Source of the DNA: CAWBUW01 sp963792075
Lineage (GTDB): Bacteria > Chloroflexota > Anaerolineae > Anaerolineales > UBA4823
Direction: 5' to 3'
Length of the DNA stretch: 64,000 nucleotides
Assembly: GCA_963792075.1 (NCBI GenBank)
Contig: CAWBUW010000002.1
Location: 1-64,000 of the forward strand
Part shown: positions 1 to 8,899 of the stretch, in pieces
How the letters are laid out: every line of letters begins with the position of its first letter
How positions within the stretch are numbered: the stretch's first letter is position 1
Position numbers and translations under genes: made by a program
Notes under the pieces: generated by a model
Databases searched by the model: none
What the model was told of the DNA's origin: nothing
What the model saw: the letters and a program-made list of their open reading frames with translations, nothing else

Positions 1-794
1 GGGAGGGGTGGTAAGCACCATACCGCCTATAGTCAACGCCTGCATCTTCATGAGGTGGGCTTTTTAAAATCTTCAAGAAGCTGCTTTTCATGATACCCTC
101 CAAAAAATCATTCAGTATCTGTCACCAACCTTCTCCTCACTCATCACCGCAAAATGCTTCAGTGTAAGATTTAAGGCATCACCCGACAGGTCACCATCAA
201 ATCCCCCACGATTTCCCCGCGCGTGGGGTAGTCTGCGCTGCCTGATTTTGCTCAATATTATCAGCCATCATACATCCTGAAAGTCTAACTTTACAGTGCA
301 TATAAGCGCCAGGAAAAAAGTACATCCTCCAATCAGCATGGCCAGAATTAGCACGCAGCAGCAGTCGCTATTTTTTATTTTCTGCGAACTCCGACGCCGA
401 CCGGAATCCGTAAATGGTTTATGTCTCGCTTTCCAACGTTTAGCGTCTATCATTCTGCCTCCCGTAAATTCTCGACTTGGGTTGGTTCGCCAATATCAAT
501 TATGCTGGATCGATTTCTGCGTTCGCACACCTTGACGCTCCTAGCTTGGTTTTCCCTGTAGGGTAGGTATACTAGCATTTTGCCTTTGCCACATGTCATG
601 TTGAGGATGTTCGATACTCGACAATGACAAGATACCAGGCGCGGGGGAAAGTCTCACGGTTCTTCCTACCTTTTAGTATATATCGATTATGGCTGCGTGT
701 ATTGCATCAGTATTTGGAGCATCCCCAACGGGTTCACCTACATATCCCCCACGATTTCTCCCGCTCGGGGGATAGTCTGTGCTGCCTGATTTTG
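1..794. other. Non-coding stretch with no supported gene
   Basis: I see no gene with a recognisable product here. Short open frames on both strands lack family motifs or plausible ribosome sites. The stretch holds two copies of a GC-rich direct repeat (201-252 and 744-796). Composition is AT-richer than the backbone beyond 5 kb, in keeping with accessory DNA. Confidence 0.5.
201..252. repeat. Direct repeat, copy 1 (about 52 bp)
   Basis: Starts ATCCCCCACGATTTC, continues through a GC-rich palindromic stretch (CCCCGCGCGTGGGG) and ends CTGCCTGATTTTGCT. A second, slightly diverged copy lies at 744-796. The palindromic core resembles the hairpin of some type I CRISPR repeats, but with only two copies 540 bp apart it is not an array. 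Confidence 0.6.
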
Positions 795-796
795 CT
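744..796. repeat. Direct repeat, copy 2 (about 53 bp)
   Basis: Second copy of the repeat at 201-252. Same start (ATCCCCCACGATTTC) and end (CTGCCTGATTTTGCT), with a changed palindromic middle. It lies exactly where the coding similarity of the neighbouring minus-strand gene (795-1109) stops, so the repeat appears to mark a rearrangement junction that truncated that gene. Confidence 0.6.
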
Positions 797-1109
797 ATGC
801 TGTGACTATCGGATCAGGCAGGCTCATCGAATGAGGTGGTTCATGTTCATACAAACTTAATGTTGCTAATGTCTGGAACTTGAAATTCCCCAATTTTTTC
901 GCGATGAGATATGGTATTACCCATGCAAGCTCTGATTTTATCTGCTTGTCCATGACACATGCAAGAACAAAAGCATGAGGTGTGTTGTCTATATCATTCA
1001 ATAATGCGTCTGCTTCATCGTTACCTGCAAATTGATTAGACTCTCTTGGAGAATATAGTAATGTTTTTCCTTTGTGAAGCAAGATTTCCGTGACTTGATG
1101 GATGTTCAT
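795..1109 (-). pseudogene. Truncated hypothetical protein, HhH/endonuclease III-like N-terminal region
   Basis: A 104-residue product whose middle (HAFVLACVMDKQIKSE, then IPYLIAKKLGNF) matches my memory of a conserved bacterial family described as related to the helix-hairpin-helix endonuclease III superfamily. The C-terminal portion is missing: after residue ~88 the sequence runs into the direct repeat at 744-796 and a stop. Its ATG overlaps the stop of the upstream gene (ATGA), so the two were translationally coupled. The upstream partner is a TIGR02391-type protein, and such pairs occur in restriction or defence neighbourhoods. Family assignment is from motif memory only. Confidence 0.45.
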
Positions 1110-1350
1110 TTGCGTTCATCTAACTTGAACATTAACAAACTGGCAAAGGTCAAACGATGAATCGCCCCGGATTTGTCAATCACCATGTTTTCGTGCGCCT
1201 TGGGGTTTCGGATGCCAATCATTGCTCCTGCGTACATTTGCATATAACCTTGTTGGATATTTCTTCCAGTCTCAGATAATAAATCACCAAGGCGAATTAT
1301 GGGTCGATTGAGCGAAAATGCCTTATGCATCAAAGGCGCACCATCAAGTT
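1106..1350 (-). pseudogene. TIGR02391 (Ymh-type) family protein, C-terminal fragment cut by an IS
   Basis: The fragment reads LMHKAFSLNRPIIRL, then GRNIQQGYMQMYAGAM and GIRNPKAHEN, ending in LLMFKLDERK. This is the C-terminal signature of the TIGR02391 family, HEPN-like proteins often found in prophages and defence islands. Only about 80 residues remain. Coding similarity stops at about 1350, where the IS3-family element begins, so the N-terminal part has been lost by insertion or deletion. Its stop overlaps the start of the next gene (ATGA). Recognition of the family is fairly secure; function is unknown. Confidence 0.6.
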
Positions 1351-1366
1351 CTTAAGTGGCTAACAA

Positions 1367-2600
1367 AAACTGGACACGAAAAAGGGCAAAAATAAGGTGT
1401 AAACTTAGAACACTATGCCCAAACGAAAACACTTTTCCGCCAGCCAAAAGGCGCAAATCGCGCTAGAGATCCTGAAAGAAGAAAAAACGGTCAACCAAAT
1501 TGCTTCAGAATTTGGTGTTCATCCGAACGTTTTATATCGTTGGAAAAAACAGGCGCTAGAAAATCTACCGAAATTATTCGAAGACGAGACCAAGAGCGAA
1601 CGCGAACGCCAGGCAGAACACGAGCGCCAAGTCAATGAATTGTACAGCGAAATAGGCCGGTTGACGACCCAGCTCAACTGGCTCAAAAAAAATCTGGCTA
1701 CAGTGAGTAGAGCGGAGCGCATGGCCATGTTAGAACTTCGCTCGCTGGAACTATCTCTCAAGGCACAGGCCGAGCTTCTGGGATTGAGTCGTTCCAGCCT
1801 GTATTATCACCCGCTGCCGCCTTCTCCTGAAGAAGTAGCTATCAAACATCGTATCGACGCAATCTACACGCGCTGGCCGTTTTATGGCTCCCGCAAGATC
1901 ACGGTAGTACTGAACCAGGAAGAAATCGCCGTTTCGCGTCTGACTGTCCAGCGTTACATGCGCGACATGGGCATTTCCGGCATCGCCCCTGGCCCAAATA
2001 CCAGTAAACCAGCCCCGGAACACAAGATTTACCCCTATTTACTCCGTCACATCAGCGCCAGTTACCCGAATCACGTTTGGGGCATGATATTACGTATGTT
2101 CGTCTGCGGAGTGGCTGGATGTACCTGGTGGCCGTTCTGGATTGGTTCTCTCGTTTTGTGGTTGCCTGGGATCTGGATCAGACCCTGGAACTCCCTTTCG
2201 TTCTGAACGCCGTGGATCGTGCCTTACAACAAGCCACACCCACCATCTGGAACAGTGATCAGGGCAGCCACTTCACCAGTCCGTACTACCTGGATCGTCT
2301 GTTGGCTGCCAACGTCCAGATCAGCATGGATGGCCGGGGTCGCGCCGTGGATAATATCTTCACCGAGCGCTTGTGGCGCTCGGTGAAGTACGAGGAGGTG
2401 TACATCAACGATTATGCTTCTCCCCGCGAGGCCCGTTGTGGTCTGGCTCGCTATTTCCGCTTCTACAACTTCGAGCGCCCTCATCAGGCTCTCGACTACC
2501 AAACGCCTGCTCAGGTTTATGCTGTTAAAGATCAGGCCGTGCTATACTCAACCTTAAGAAAGGAGTCCACCTTACTGTGACCCCTTTTCGTGTCTAAACA
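1367..2600 (+). mobile_element. IS3-family insertion sequence
   Basis: An element of about 1.23 kb encoding one transposase, with imperfect terminal inverted repeats. The left end has GGACACGAAAAAGGG (1372-1386). The right end has CCCCTTTTCGTGTC (2581-2594), whose complement matches the left. No target duplication is obvious. The left insertion point lies inside the TIGR02391-type gene. A solitary copy of the right end, inverted, is found at 4790-4849. Confidence 0.8.
1415..2580 (+). CDS. IS3-family transposase, OrfA and OrfB in one frame, frame-broken
   Basis: Catalyses cut/copy transposition of its own element. Residues 1-60 form an HTH (QIASEFGVHPNVLYRWKKQA), followed by a leucine-zipper-like helix. 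The OrfB region starts around ELLGLSRSSLYYHP, with an HTH_21-like segment (FYGSRKITVVLN) and the rve/DDE core. DDE residues are the Asp of HDITYV, the Asp of NSDQGSHF and the Glu of FTERLWRSVKYEE. Unlike most IS3 members there is no stop between OrfA and OrfB, although an A8 run (about 1685-1692) sits where programmed slippage usually occurs. The frame breaks at about 2080 in a GGGG run: one missing G separates PNHVWG from HDITYVRLRSGW. The product is probably inactive unless this is a sequence error. Confidence 0.85.
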
Positions 2601-2615
2601 ATGTTTACCACCCCA
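2557..2615 (+). repeat. 59-bp IS-end inverted repeat, left arm of the ATPase/nuclease segment
   Basis: AGAAAGGAG, then CCACCTTACTGTGACCCC, TTTTCGTGTCTAAACAATG, ending TACCACCCCA. The reverse complement of 4790-4849 reproduces this with only a few differences. The match extends about 15 bp past the CA at 2600, so either the IS boundary is further out or flanking DNA was carried along. The two arms enclose the gene pair at 3015-4770. Confidence 0.8.
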
Positions 2616-3014
2616 GTCATGTTAATTCGTGATCTTCTGCGTCTCATTTTCGCCTCTGAAGTAATTTCTCATTTCACAAAATTGATTATTCTTGAGTTTA
2701 GAGTTGTTGAATTGAGTGCATGAATGGCACTCATAAAATCCTGAACATTAAAAACTGAAGCAGCAACCAGAACTGCGATTATGGACTTGCGATAGCCTGT
2801 TTTTGACCCATTTGAGCATAAGCCGAGTGCAAACAAGAGTGCAAGTGTGACAAGCAGCATCCAGTTAAAATTGAAAGGGCGAGATTCTGAACTATCTATC
2901 GGGAAAGTACAATCTAAAAAACCGCTCATTAGAACACAATTTGGGCTAAAATATGTCATCGGCCCTAATTTATTTGGTTTCTCAAATAATTCAAGGTCAG
3001 TGAAAGGATTTCCG
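2616..3014. other. AT-rich upstream region of the ATPase gene
   Basis: No gene is supported. The plus strand stays open in frame with the ATPase from 2847, but that leader lacks family similarity and has no ribosome site, while ATG 3015 has GAAAGGA six bases upstream. On the minus strand, 2669-3070 encodes a 133-residue reading with two hydrophobic stretches (WMLLVTLALLFALGL and SIIAVLVAASVF). It overlaps the ATPase start and I do not accept it as a gene. Confidence 0.4.
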
Positions 3015-4242
3015 ATGTCTGAGCATTTAAAGATTCGCAACTTTGGACCCATCAAGTCAGCCGATATCAACGTAAACGGATTGACAGTATTCGTTGGTGC
3101 CCAAGCAACAGGAAAATCATTGGCTGCACAACTTCTGTACTTTATGCGGCAAGTCGAGAATTTGCTTATATGGAAAGGTGCTAATCGTTATCCTTATTCT
3201 ACCAATATCTCGGATGAGTTAAAACAGTTGTTAAGCTGGTGGATAGGAAACAATGCTACAAATTATTTTCGGAAAGATACTTTTGTGTCATGGATTACAA
3301 CTGCTGACGATTTTGAAATTGAGTGCTCAATCGAAGGTAAATTTCATCCCAATCGTCAGCTAGAAGCAAGAATTCAAGAAGCTTCCAGAAATTCATGGGA
3401 AAGACAAAAAACAACATTACCTTTATCGTTTGCTGATATATACATTCCTGCTGGTCGTTCCCTATATTCTTTTCTCCCACCATCAAGGGTCTTGCGGATA
3501 TTGTCAGCTTCGCCCGAGGAATGGCCGGGCTATATTTATGTTTTTTACGAAATTTTAGGGGAATCCATTAATAGAACTCCTCACCGGAGATAGAGATGAA
3601 GGTGATATGTGGCCAGGGGCTTCGATCTACCTTGAATTTGTGAGCATAATATCGGAGTATATAAAGCCGAGAATTGATGATATATTAAAAGGAAAAATTC
3701 ACTATAACAAATCGGGGTCCGTGGTTTTAGAAGTAAATAAAAAATTTTTTTCTCCAACTGCTATTGCCTCAGGTCAGATGGAAGTTTGGCCATTTATCAC
3801 AATTTTATTAGCCCATTTATCGCGGCTTGAACGTGCCCATTATGGTCCTCTGAGAATTTATTTTGAGGAGCCCGAGGCGCATTTACATCCAGCTGCGCAG
3901 AAAAAGTTATTGGAAATAATAATTGCGACAGATAGGGAAGAATACGTCATAACAACACATAGCCCGTATGTTCTCTACACTATAAATAACGCGTTAATGA
4001 AAGGAAAAATACATTCATCAAAGCAAGAGGAATTTGAGTTTATTGAATATCCATATGGTTTGAAAGATACTTTGTCTTCTCTTTATGCGTCGAAAATATC
4101 AGCATATCTATTCGGAACTGATGGTAAAGCGATGGATATTTTCGATAAAGAAACAGGTTTGATTGATGAATATGAACTAGATAAGGTTGCTGAAAGTCTA
4201 GGCGCAGATTTTACCGAAATACAAGAGTCGCTTTTGAAATAA
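3015..4242 (+). CDS. OLD/SMC-like AAA ATPase, one frameshift
   Basis: An ATPase of the overcoming-lysogenization-defect / AAA_15-AAA_21 type, as found in two-gene defence systems. From ATG 3015 (ribosome site GAAAGGA): residues 1-35 hold the typical LKIRNFGPIKSADI strand and Walker A (GAQATGKS, residues 28-35). The second half has a signature-like ASGQMEVWPF, Walker B FEEPEAHLHP and the switch histidine in ITTHSPY. No TOPRIM domain follows, so it differs from full OLD nucleases; the partner gene 12 bp downstream may supply the nuclease. The frame breaks at 3575-3576, where one extra A after the AGA codon moves reading into a stop at 3591. Without it the protein continues LLTGDRDEGDMWPG and is about 410 residues. 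The upstream open frame to 2847 is not used in my reading. Confidence 0.75.
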
Positions 4243-4254
4243 CTGAGTTACCCT

Positions 4255-4770
4255 ATGCCTCCAAAATGGATACTTGATCTAGGGATTAATGTTGCCCATA
4301 TATCACATAGTTCCTCCGTTACTGAACACGGAAGAACATTCGTAATAGAACCAGTTCCAGGGGATCAGATATGGCGTATTCTATTGGACAGTGGATGGCT
4401 AAAAGGAAGTTTTCGTAAAGCCGATTATCTTTTCTGGGGAAAAAACTCTCAAGGGAAATGCGTCATGATTATTGTTGAGTTAAAGGGGGTGGATTATGGT
4501 CATGCTTTGTCTCAAATTGCAAATACTCTAGCTATATTGTGCAAACACTCTGATACTAATATTGTGCATGTAGGATACCATCGGAACGGACCAGGTCATG
4601 CATTAACATCTGAAAGAGGCGTCAAAGCATATGTTATCCTAAGTAATTCTCGGCAAGTTCCTCTCAAATTAAAAGAACGTGAAGCAATACGACAAAAATA
4701 TAATGTTGTAGTTGTCGCGAAAAGTAGAGAATTGCGAGTGAGAGGAATTAACAATCTTCCAAATCACTGA
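4255..4770 (+). CDS. Putative PD-(D/E)XK-fold nuclease paired with the ATPase
   Basis: A 171-residue protein with no family I can name. It shows a restriction-endonuclease-like core: Asp57 in KADYLFWGK, then the Glu75-Leu-Lys77 motif in MIIVELKGVDYG, then Gln87 in ALSQIANTL. This is the D...ExK...Q order of PD-(D/E)XK nucleases. It begins 12 bp after the ATPase stop, so the two are surely co-transcribed. ATPase-nuclease pairs of this layout (compare Septu, Gabija and PARIS) act against phages; that role here is inference. It ends 20 bp before the inverted IS-end repeat at 4790. It could instead be a non-catalytic DNA-binding partner. Confidence 0.6.
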   Translation: MPPKWILDLGINVAHISHSSSVTEHGRTFVIEPVPGDQIWRILLDSGWLKGSFRKADYLFWGKNSQGKCVMIIVELKGVDYGHALSQIANTLAILCKHSDTNIVHVGYHRNGPGHALTSERGVKAYVILSNSRQVPLKLKEREAIRQKYNVVVVAKSRELRVRGINNLPNH

Positions 4771-4789
4771 AGTACTGACCATCAAATGG

Positions 4790-4849
4790 TGGGGTGGTAT
4801 ACATTGTTTAGACACGAAAAGGGGTCACTGTAAGGTGGGTATCCTTTCT
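4790..4849 (-). repeat. Solitary inverted IS end, right arm of the ATPase/nuclease segment
   Basis: Reverse complement of the IS3 right end at 2557-2615 over about 60 bp, including TGTTTAGACACGAAAAGGGG. No transposase lies next to it. With the IS copy at 1367-2600 it brackets 2.2 kb of cargo. It lies 60 bp from the tRNA-Leu 3' end. Confidence 0.8.
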
Positions 4850-4910
4850 TTTCTGGGATACCACCCTATATACAGTTATACTGCCTTGAATCCCCTGATA
4901 AGGTTACAGG

Positions 4911-4996
4911 TGGGGCGAGTGGGAATCGAACCCACAAGGGTGTTTAGCCCGGAGGATTTTAAGTCCCCTGCGTCTGCCTAGTTCCGCCATCGCCCC
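4911..4996 (-). tRNA. tRNA-Leu (anticodon TAA)
   Basis: On the minus strand the gene starts GGGGCGATGGCGGAACTAGG and folds into a full class II tRNA. The acceptor stem GGGGCGA pairs with TCGCCCC, the anticodon loop is CTTAAAA (TAA), there is a long variable arm, and the T-arm contains GGTTCGATTCC. CCA is not encoded. The 3' end points toward lower coordinates, so the accessory genes at 1-4850 sit exactly where tRNA-targeting elements insert. Confidence 0.93.
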
Positions 4997-5055
4997 AGCG
5001 GTTATTGGATTGAGCGCAATTATAACTTAAACCCGGCCTGGTTGGCAGGGAAAGT

Positions 5056-5721
5056 TTACTCCAATTCATCCCTTTGTTTCTTGCGCCATACCGCGAAGCG
5101 GGAGGTAAGGTGGACCAGGGGAGATGAGAGGCGGGTCTGGAATTTTGCCTGGCGGATGACCCGGCGCAGGCCGTCCGCGCCCTCGAATTCGGGCAGGAGC
5201 ATCACGGCGCGGCCCAGTTCATAGGGGACGTGCGCATCCGAGCCGGCGGTGCCGGGCAGGTTGTGCTGGCGGGCGTACTCGGCGGCCTGGGTGTTGTAGA
5301 CCGGGTCCACGCAGCGCGAATTGAATATCTCGATGGCGTCCACTTCCGGTGTGATCTCCTGCAGCGCAGCCAGCGGAAAATAGCGATGCACATCGAAGGG
5401 ATGTGAGACGCTGATGAAAGCGCCCTGGGCGCGCAGGCGGGCGATGGTCTCTTGCGGGGTGAGGCCGGGCGGGATTTCTTCCTGCACGAACGCCGCCAGG
5501 ATTTCCCCCGCCGTGGTCTGGATCTCTTCGCCGACGATCACGCGTCGCGGGTCCAGCGCCTGGGCTGCCAGCGCGCCGCGGATGGTGTTGTGATCGGTGA
5601 CGACGACCCGGTCGATGCGCTTGCGCACACAGGCTGCCAGCAGCGCTTCGGGCCGGGTGAGCGAATCTTTGGAATACTGGGTATGGCAGTGGAATTCCAG
5701 GCGCAAGGTTAGGCCGCTCAC
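5056..5721 (-). CDS. PHP-domain metal-dependent phosphoesterase
   Basis: A 221-residue PHP protein (polymerase/histidinol phosphatase fold). Metal ligands are visible in order: HCHTQYS near the N-terminus, VTDHNT, GEEIQT, SHPFD and the C-terminal GSDAH. Family members hydrolyse phosphomonoesters or nucleotides with a trinuclear metal centre; the substrate here is unknown. The start is GTG 5721 with AAGGAG just upstream. It follows the DUF362 gene by 3 bp and is co-transcribed with it. GC-rich like the backbone; no break seen. Confidence 0.88.
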   Translation of the reverse strand: MSGLTLRLEFHCHTQYSKDSLTRPEALLAACVRKRIDRVVVTDHNTIRGALAAQALDPRRVIVGEEIQTTAGEILAAFVQEEIPPGLTPQETIARLRAQGAFISVSHPFDVHRYFPLAALQEITPEVDAIEIFNSRCVDPVYNTQAAEYARQHNLPGTAGSDAHVPYELGRAVMLLPEFEGADGLRRVIRQAKFQTRLSSPLVHLTSRFAVWRKKQRDELE

Positions 5722-5724
5722 AGG

Positions 5725-6948
5725 CTACTCCTTCCCTTTGGGCCGGCCAAGCAAAGCGGCCAGGCCGATCCCGGCGGCAGTCAGTATCGTCAGGCCGGCT
5801 ACCGCCTGCAGGACGGTCTTTGGTTCCATGCCCGGCATGACCACCTGCCCATCGCCGTAAGATTGGAAGAGCCTCCCCCAGGGGGTCTGCAGCGCAGCTT
5901 CGACGCGCGGCCGGCCCACGAAGGGGTACCAGTACACGTTGTGGTAGAAGTTGCTGGCGAAGTAGGACCAGGGCACCAGGGGGGATTGCAGCAGCGGTTT
6001 TTCCAGCGGCTTGAGCGGGCCGTGGTAGATCATCTTTTGGCCGCGGCTGGCAAAGGTGTCTTCTTGCACGAAACCCCAGGGCGGCTCCTGGCTGATGTCA
6101 TAGCCACGGATCTCGATCTGGCGCGGGTCGGCCACGCCCAGGTCCAGGTCGTGCGCTTTGCGCAAGAAGCGGATGCTCATAGGATCGAAGCCCTGCAGCC
6201 GGGCAGAAACGGCATCGATCGCCACCTGGTCCGCCGAGGCGAGCAGGATGTTCTTTTCGTGCCAGCGCATGGCGCGCGGGCCGGCGCCATCCCCGGCGAA
6301 GGTGCCGTCCATCAAGGCGAACAGGCCGGGGTGGATTTCCTGCTGGATGCCGAGCAGGTCCACCAGCGTGTCGTGGATCACGGAGTGGGTCCAGTGACGG
6401 TCGCGGTGCAGCAGCCCCCCGAAGGCGTTCTTCATCGCACCGGTGATGGTGGTGAAGACGTGAGTCTTGACCGTCGGCAGGTGCACCATGTTCAGCCCGA
6501 CCAGCGCCTTGGGGATGAACACGCCCTGGGGATAGACCTTGTCCAGGACGAGGAAGGGCCGTTTCTTCGGGACGTATTCGAGCCACTCGAAATCCTGGTT
6601 GTAAAGGTACAGGCAGGGGATCTCGTACTGATCGGTGACGAAGCGGTGCTTGTTATTCACCTCCGCGTCGGCGGTGTCCACCACGACCGTATCGTTGTGC
6701 ACCCCGACCAGGTCGCTGTAACCGGCCTGCTGCAGGGCGCGGATAGCGCCTTCGAGCTGCCAGGGAGTGGAAGAGCAGGCCGGGTACCAGGTCTGCCAGG
6801 AGATATTGATCTTCAGGCCGGTGCGCACGCCTTGGGGAAGCGCGCCTTCGACCCCGCCGAGCTTCATCACGCGCTCGATATCCTCCAGCACGGTTTCCGG
6901 GCTGGTTTTAAGCACCGCAACGCTGCCCTTACCGGGGAAAGTAGGCAT
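5725..6948 (-). CDS. DUF362 domain-containing protein
   Basis: About 407 residues. DUF362 proteins are iron-sulfur-associated proteins of unknown reaction; this one lacks an obvious ferredoxin CxxC cluster. The family core is VLEDIERVMKLGG, then LKINISWQTWYPACSS, VHLPTVKTHVFTTITGAMKN with the Lys-Thr-His and Gly-Ala-Met-Lys-Asn landmarks, then GDGAGPRAM. A hydrophobic C-terminal helix (GLTILTAAGIGLAALLG) may anchor it. I place the start at ATG 6948 (MPTFPGKGS) because GGAGG lies 6-7 bases upstream; an open frame continues to 7065 but runs through a large hairpin. It is the first gene of a two-gene operon with the PHP gene. Confidence 0.82.
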   Translation of the reverse strand: MPTFPGKGSVAVLKTSPETVLEDIERVMKLGGVEGALPQGVRTGLKINISWQTWYPACSSTPWQLEGAIRALQQAGYSDLVGVHNDTVVVDTADAEVNNKHRFVTDQYEIPCLYLYNQDFEWLEYVPKKRPFLVLDKVYPQGVFIPKALVGLNMVHLPTVKTHVFTTITGAMKNAFGGLLHRDRHWTHSVIHDTLVDLLGIQQEIHPGLFALMDGTFAGDGAGPRAMRWHEKNILLASADQVAIDAVSARLQGFDPMSIRFLRKAHDLDLGVADPRQIEIRGYDISQEPPWGFVQEDTFASRGQKMIYHGPLKPLEKPLLQSPLVPWSYFASNFYHNVYWYPFVGRPRVEAALQTPWGRLFQSYGDGQVVMPGMEPKTVLQAVAGLTILTAAGIGLAALLGRPKGKE

Positions 6949-7020
6949 TGAGAACCTCCATGCCCCCAATTGTAACATTTCAATTGGGGCCTGGGGTGTT
7001 CTTTTCTTGAGAGGGGGCGT

Positions 7021-7063
7021 GGGGGTATCGTTCGCAGCGCAAAGCGCTGCGAACGATACCCCC
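7021..7063. repeat. Perfect 20-bp-arm palindrome
   Basis: GGGGGTATCGTTCGCAGCGC, loop AAA, then the exact complement. It lies between two divergently transcribed genes. It belongs to a set of intergenic palindromes also seen at 7081-7119 and 15988-16036. Confidence 0.85.
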
Positions 7064-7080
7064 ACATATCCTCCTCAGAC

Positions 7081-7119
7081 AAAGCAGGTCGGGGTGGGTT
7101 GCCCACCCCGACCTGCTTT
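7081..7119. repeat. Perfect 18-bp-arm palindrome
   Basis: AAAGCAGGTCGGGGTGGG, loop TTG, then the exact complement. It is the second hairpin in the divergent intergenic region. Because it follows neither gene's 3' end it is not a normal terminator; it may be a repeat element or an mRNA-end structure. Confidence 0.85.
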
Positions 7120-7170
7120 GCTTGACAGAACATATGGGCAAGTATATACTGATTTCTGGAGTCCATTACC

Positions 7171-8899
7171 TTGCTCGAGATCCGGCCTTTTTATCGTAAA
7201 GTTGAGTTCTGGCAGTATGGCATTCCCATATTCCTCCTGCTGTTATGGGTGGTTGCCTTCTGGAAAGAGCTGGGGTTTGCGATAGGCTGGGTCCTGGGCG
7301 GGTTTCAATTTTCCAGCGATCCTGAGGTTTTTCCCCTCCAACACACTACTCTGTTCATCGCCGCGCTGGCAGTGGTCAGCCTGGTGCTGTATTTTCTCCT
7401 GGCGATGTTTGTCACCTCCCAGTTCGTGCTGCCGGTGCACACCTGGGCGGACCGCATGCGCGTGTTCCGGCGCCTGATGCTCTATTTCAGCGGCGGGCAT
7501 GGCCCGGCGGTTTTCATCCAGGAAGGGAAACAGGTGGCCAGCGCAGAGGAGCTGCGCAGCTCTCGGCCAGGCGTGATTTTCGTGGACCTGGCCTCGGCAG
7601 TCGTGCTGGAGCGCCAGACTTTTATCTTGCGGGCGCAGAACCTGCGCAGATCGCCGCTGGGCACGCCGATGTCGCACCTGATGCGCCGCCCGCGGAGGCT
7701 GGACCTGGCAAGCTATGAACCCCATGCCCGCGCCGCCGGGCCGGGGATCGTGTTCACCCGCGGGCGAACGCTTGCGCGGCGTGGTCAGCCTGCGCCGCCA
7801 ATTCAAGATCCGGCCCAATACCAAGGCTTTCACCCGAGATGGCTTTGAAGTCTTTGGGCACGTGCTGTGTATATTTACTTTGGGCGAATCGCCGGATGTG
7901 ATCCGCGTGACCTACGTGGGCGAGCCAAAACCTGAAAACCTGGTAGCCATCACGGTCGATGAAAAGAAGGATGAGCGTGAAGTTAACGGGAAGAAGAGCG
8001 GCAAGAAGATCAAGTACGTCAAGGGGTTGAACCCTGACGAGCTGGACGAGGCCGACAAGAAGGAAATCCACCGCACGGTCAGCAACTCACAGCAGTTCCC
8101 GGAACCGCCGCAGCGGCCGGCACGCTCCGTGGTGACGCCGTATATTTTTGATGAGAAACGGGTGTTCGATGCCGTGTTCGGCGGTGCGCGCTTGCTGAAA
8201 GAAGATTCGGTGGAAGAATGGACGGATCTGCCCGCCAAGGTGGCGGTGGAAATCTTCCATAATATGGTCTCGTTGAAGGCGTATGACGAGCTGTACCGCC
8301 CGGATGACTTGGCCGCATTCCCGCTGCTTTCCGATTTCCGCCCTCTGTTTTCGCGCACGGTGCGGAACCTGGGGGTGCTGTCTTACCAGTTCATCCGCCG
8401 GCGGGATGGGCAGCCGGTCACCAAGGACATGCTGTGGGATGAGCAAGAGCTGGAGATCTTCCCCGTGCTGCCGCTGGTGAATTCCAAGATCTTGCGTGAC
8501 CGGGGCATAAAGGTGATCGTCGCCAGCTTCCCGGAGATCCGCCCTTCCAACCCACTCGTCTTGCAGCAGCGCTTCGAGACCTGGCGAGCACGCTGGCAGG
8601 GGGAAGCGAGCATTGTGCGCGCTCCCTTCGATCGCGAAGTGATCCTGTCCTATTCCCAGGAGCGGGCCAAGGCGCAGCAGGAAATCATCCAACTGCTCTA
8701 CCCGCGGCTGAATGGGACTTTTGCATCTTCGGAAGTGATTGCCTACGGCGTACTGCAGTCGTTGGAGGGCTATGCGGCGGACCAGAATACCCGCCGCCTG
8801 CTGCCTCAAGATACCATTGCGATGCTTTGGTCGCTGCGCAACTGGCTGCCGCCGGACCAGCCGCAGTTGCCTGCCCCTGAAGGGGGGGACGAAACATGA
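7171..8899 (+). CDS. Membrane-anchored SPFH/band-7-like protein (first gene of the operon), frameshifted
   Basis: First gene of a four-gene operon. TTG 7171 is the start, with CTGGAG about ten bases upstream. Two N-terminal membrane helices (YGIPIFLLLLWVVAFW and TLFIAALAVVSLVLYFLL) precede a cytoplasmic region that resembles SPFH/band-7 proteins: PGIVFT, GVVSLRRQFKIRPN and TKAFTRDGFEVFGHVL. A helical part follows with FETWRARWQGEASIVRAPF. The frame breaks at 7757-7759: one extra C turns ...FTAGERLRG into a stop, so the two open halves belong to one protein of about 575 residues. It overlaps the next gene by ATGA. The function of this family is unknown to me; band-7 relationship is inferred from sequence pattern and from the clearer neighbour. 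Confidence 0.6.

Noticed and set aside
201..796. CRISPR-like repeats
   Set aside because: Only two copies, 540 bp apart, with flanking conserved sequence on one side. No spacers of regular size and no cas genes.
2847..3014. N-terminal extension of the ATPase
   Set aside because: The extension has no similarity to ATPase N-termini, and ATG 3015 has a good ribosome site and begins exactly with the family's first strand.
2669..3070. 133-residue minus-strand frame with two hydrophobic stretches
   Set aside because: It overlaps the well-supported ATPase start and has no ribosome site or family resemblance, although the hydrophobic segments made it tempting.
5863..6951. Open frame of 362 codons on the plus strand
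   Set aside because: It is fully antisense to the DUF362 gene, has no motif, and its composition is that of GC-rich codon-position shadowing.
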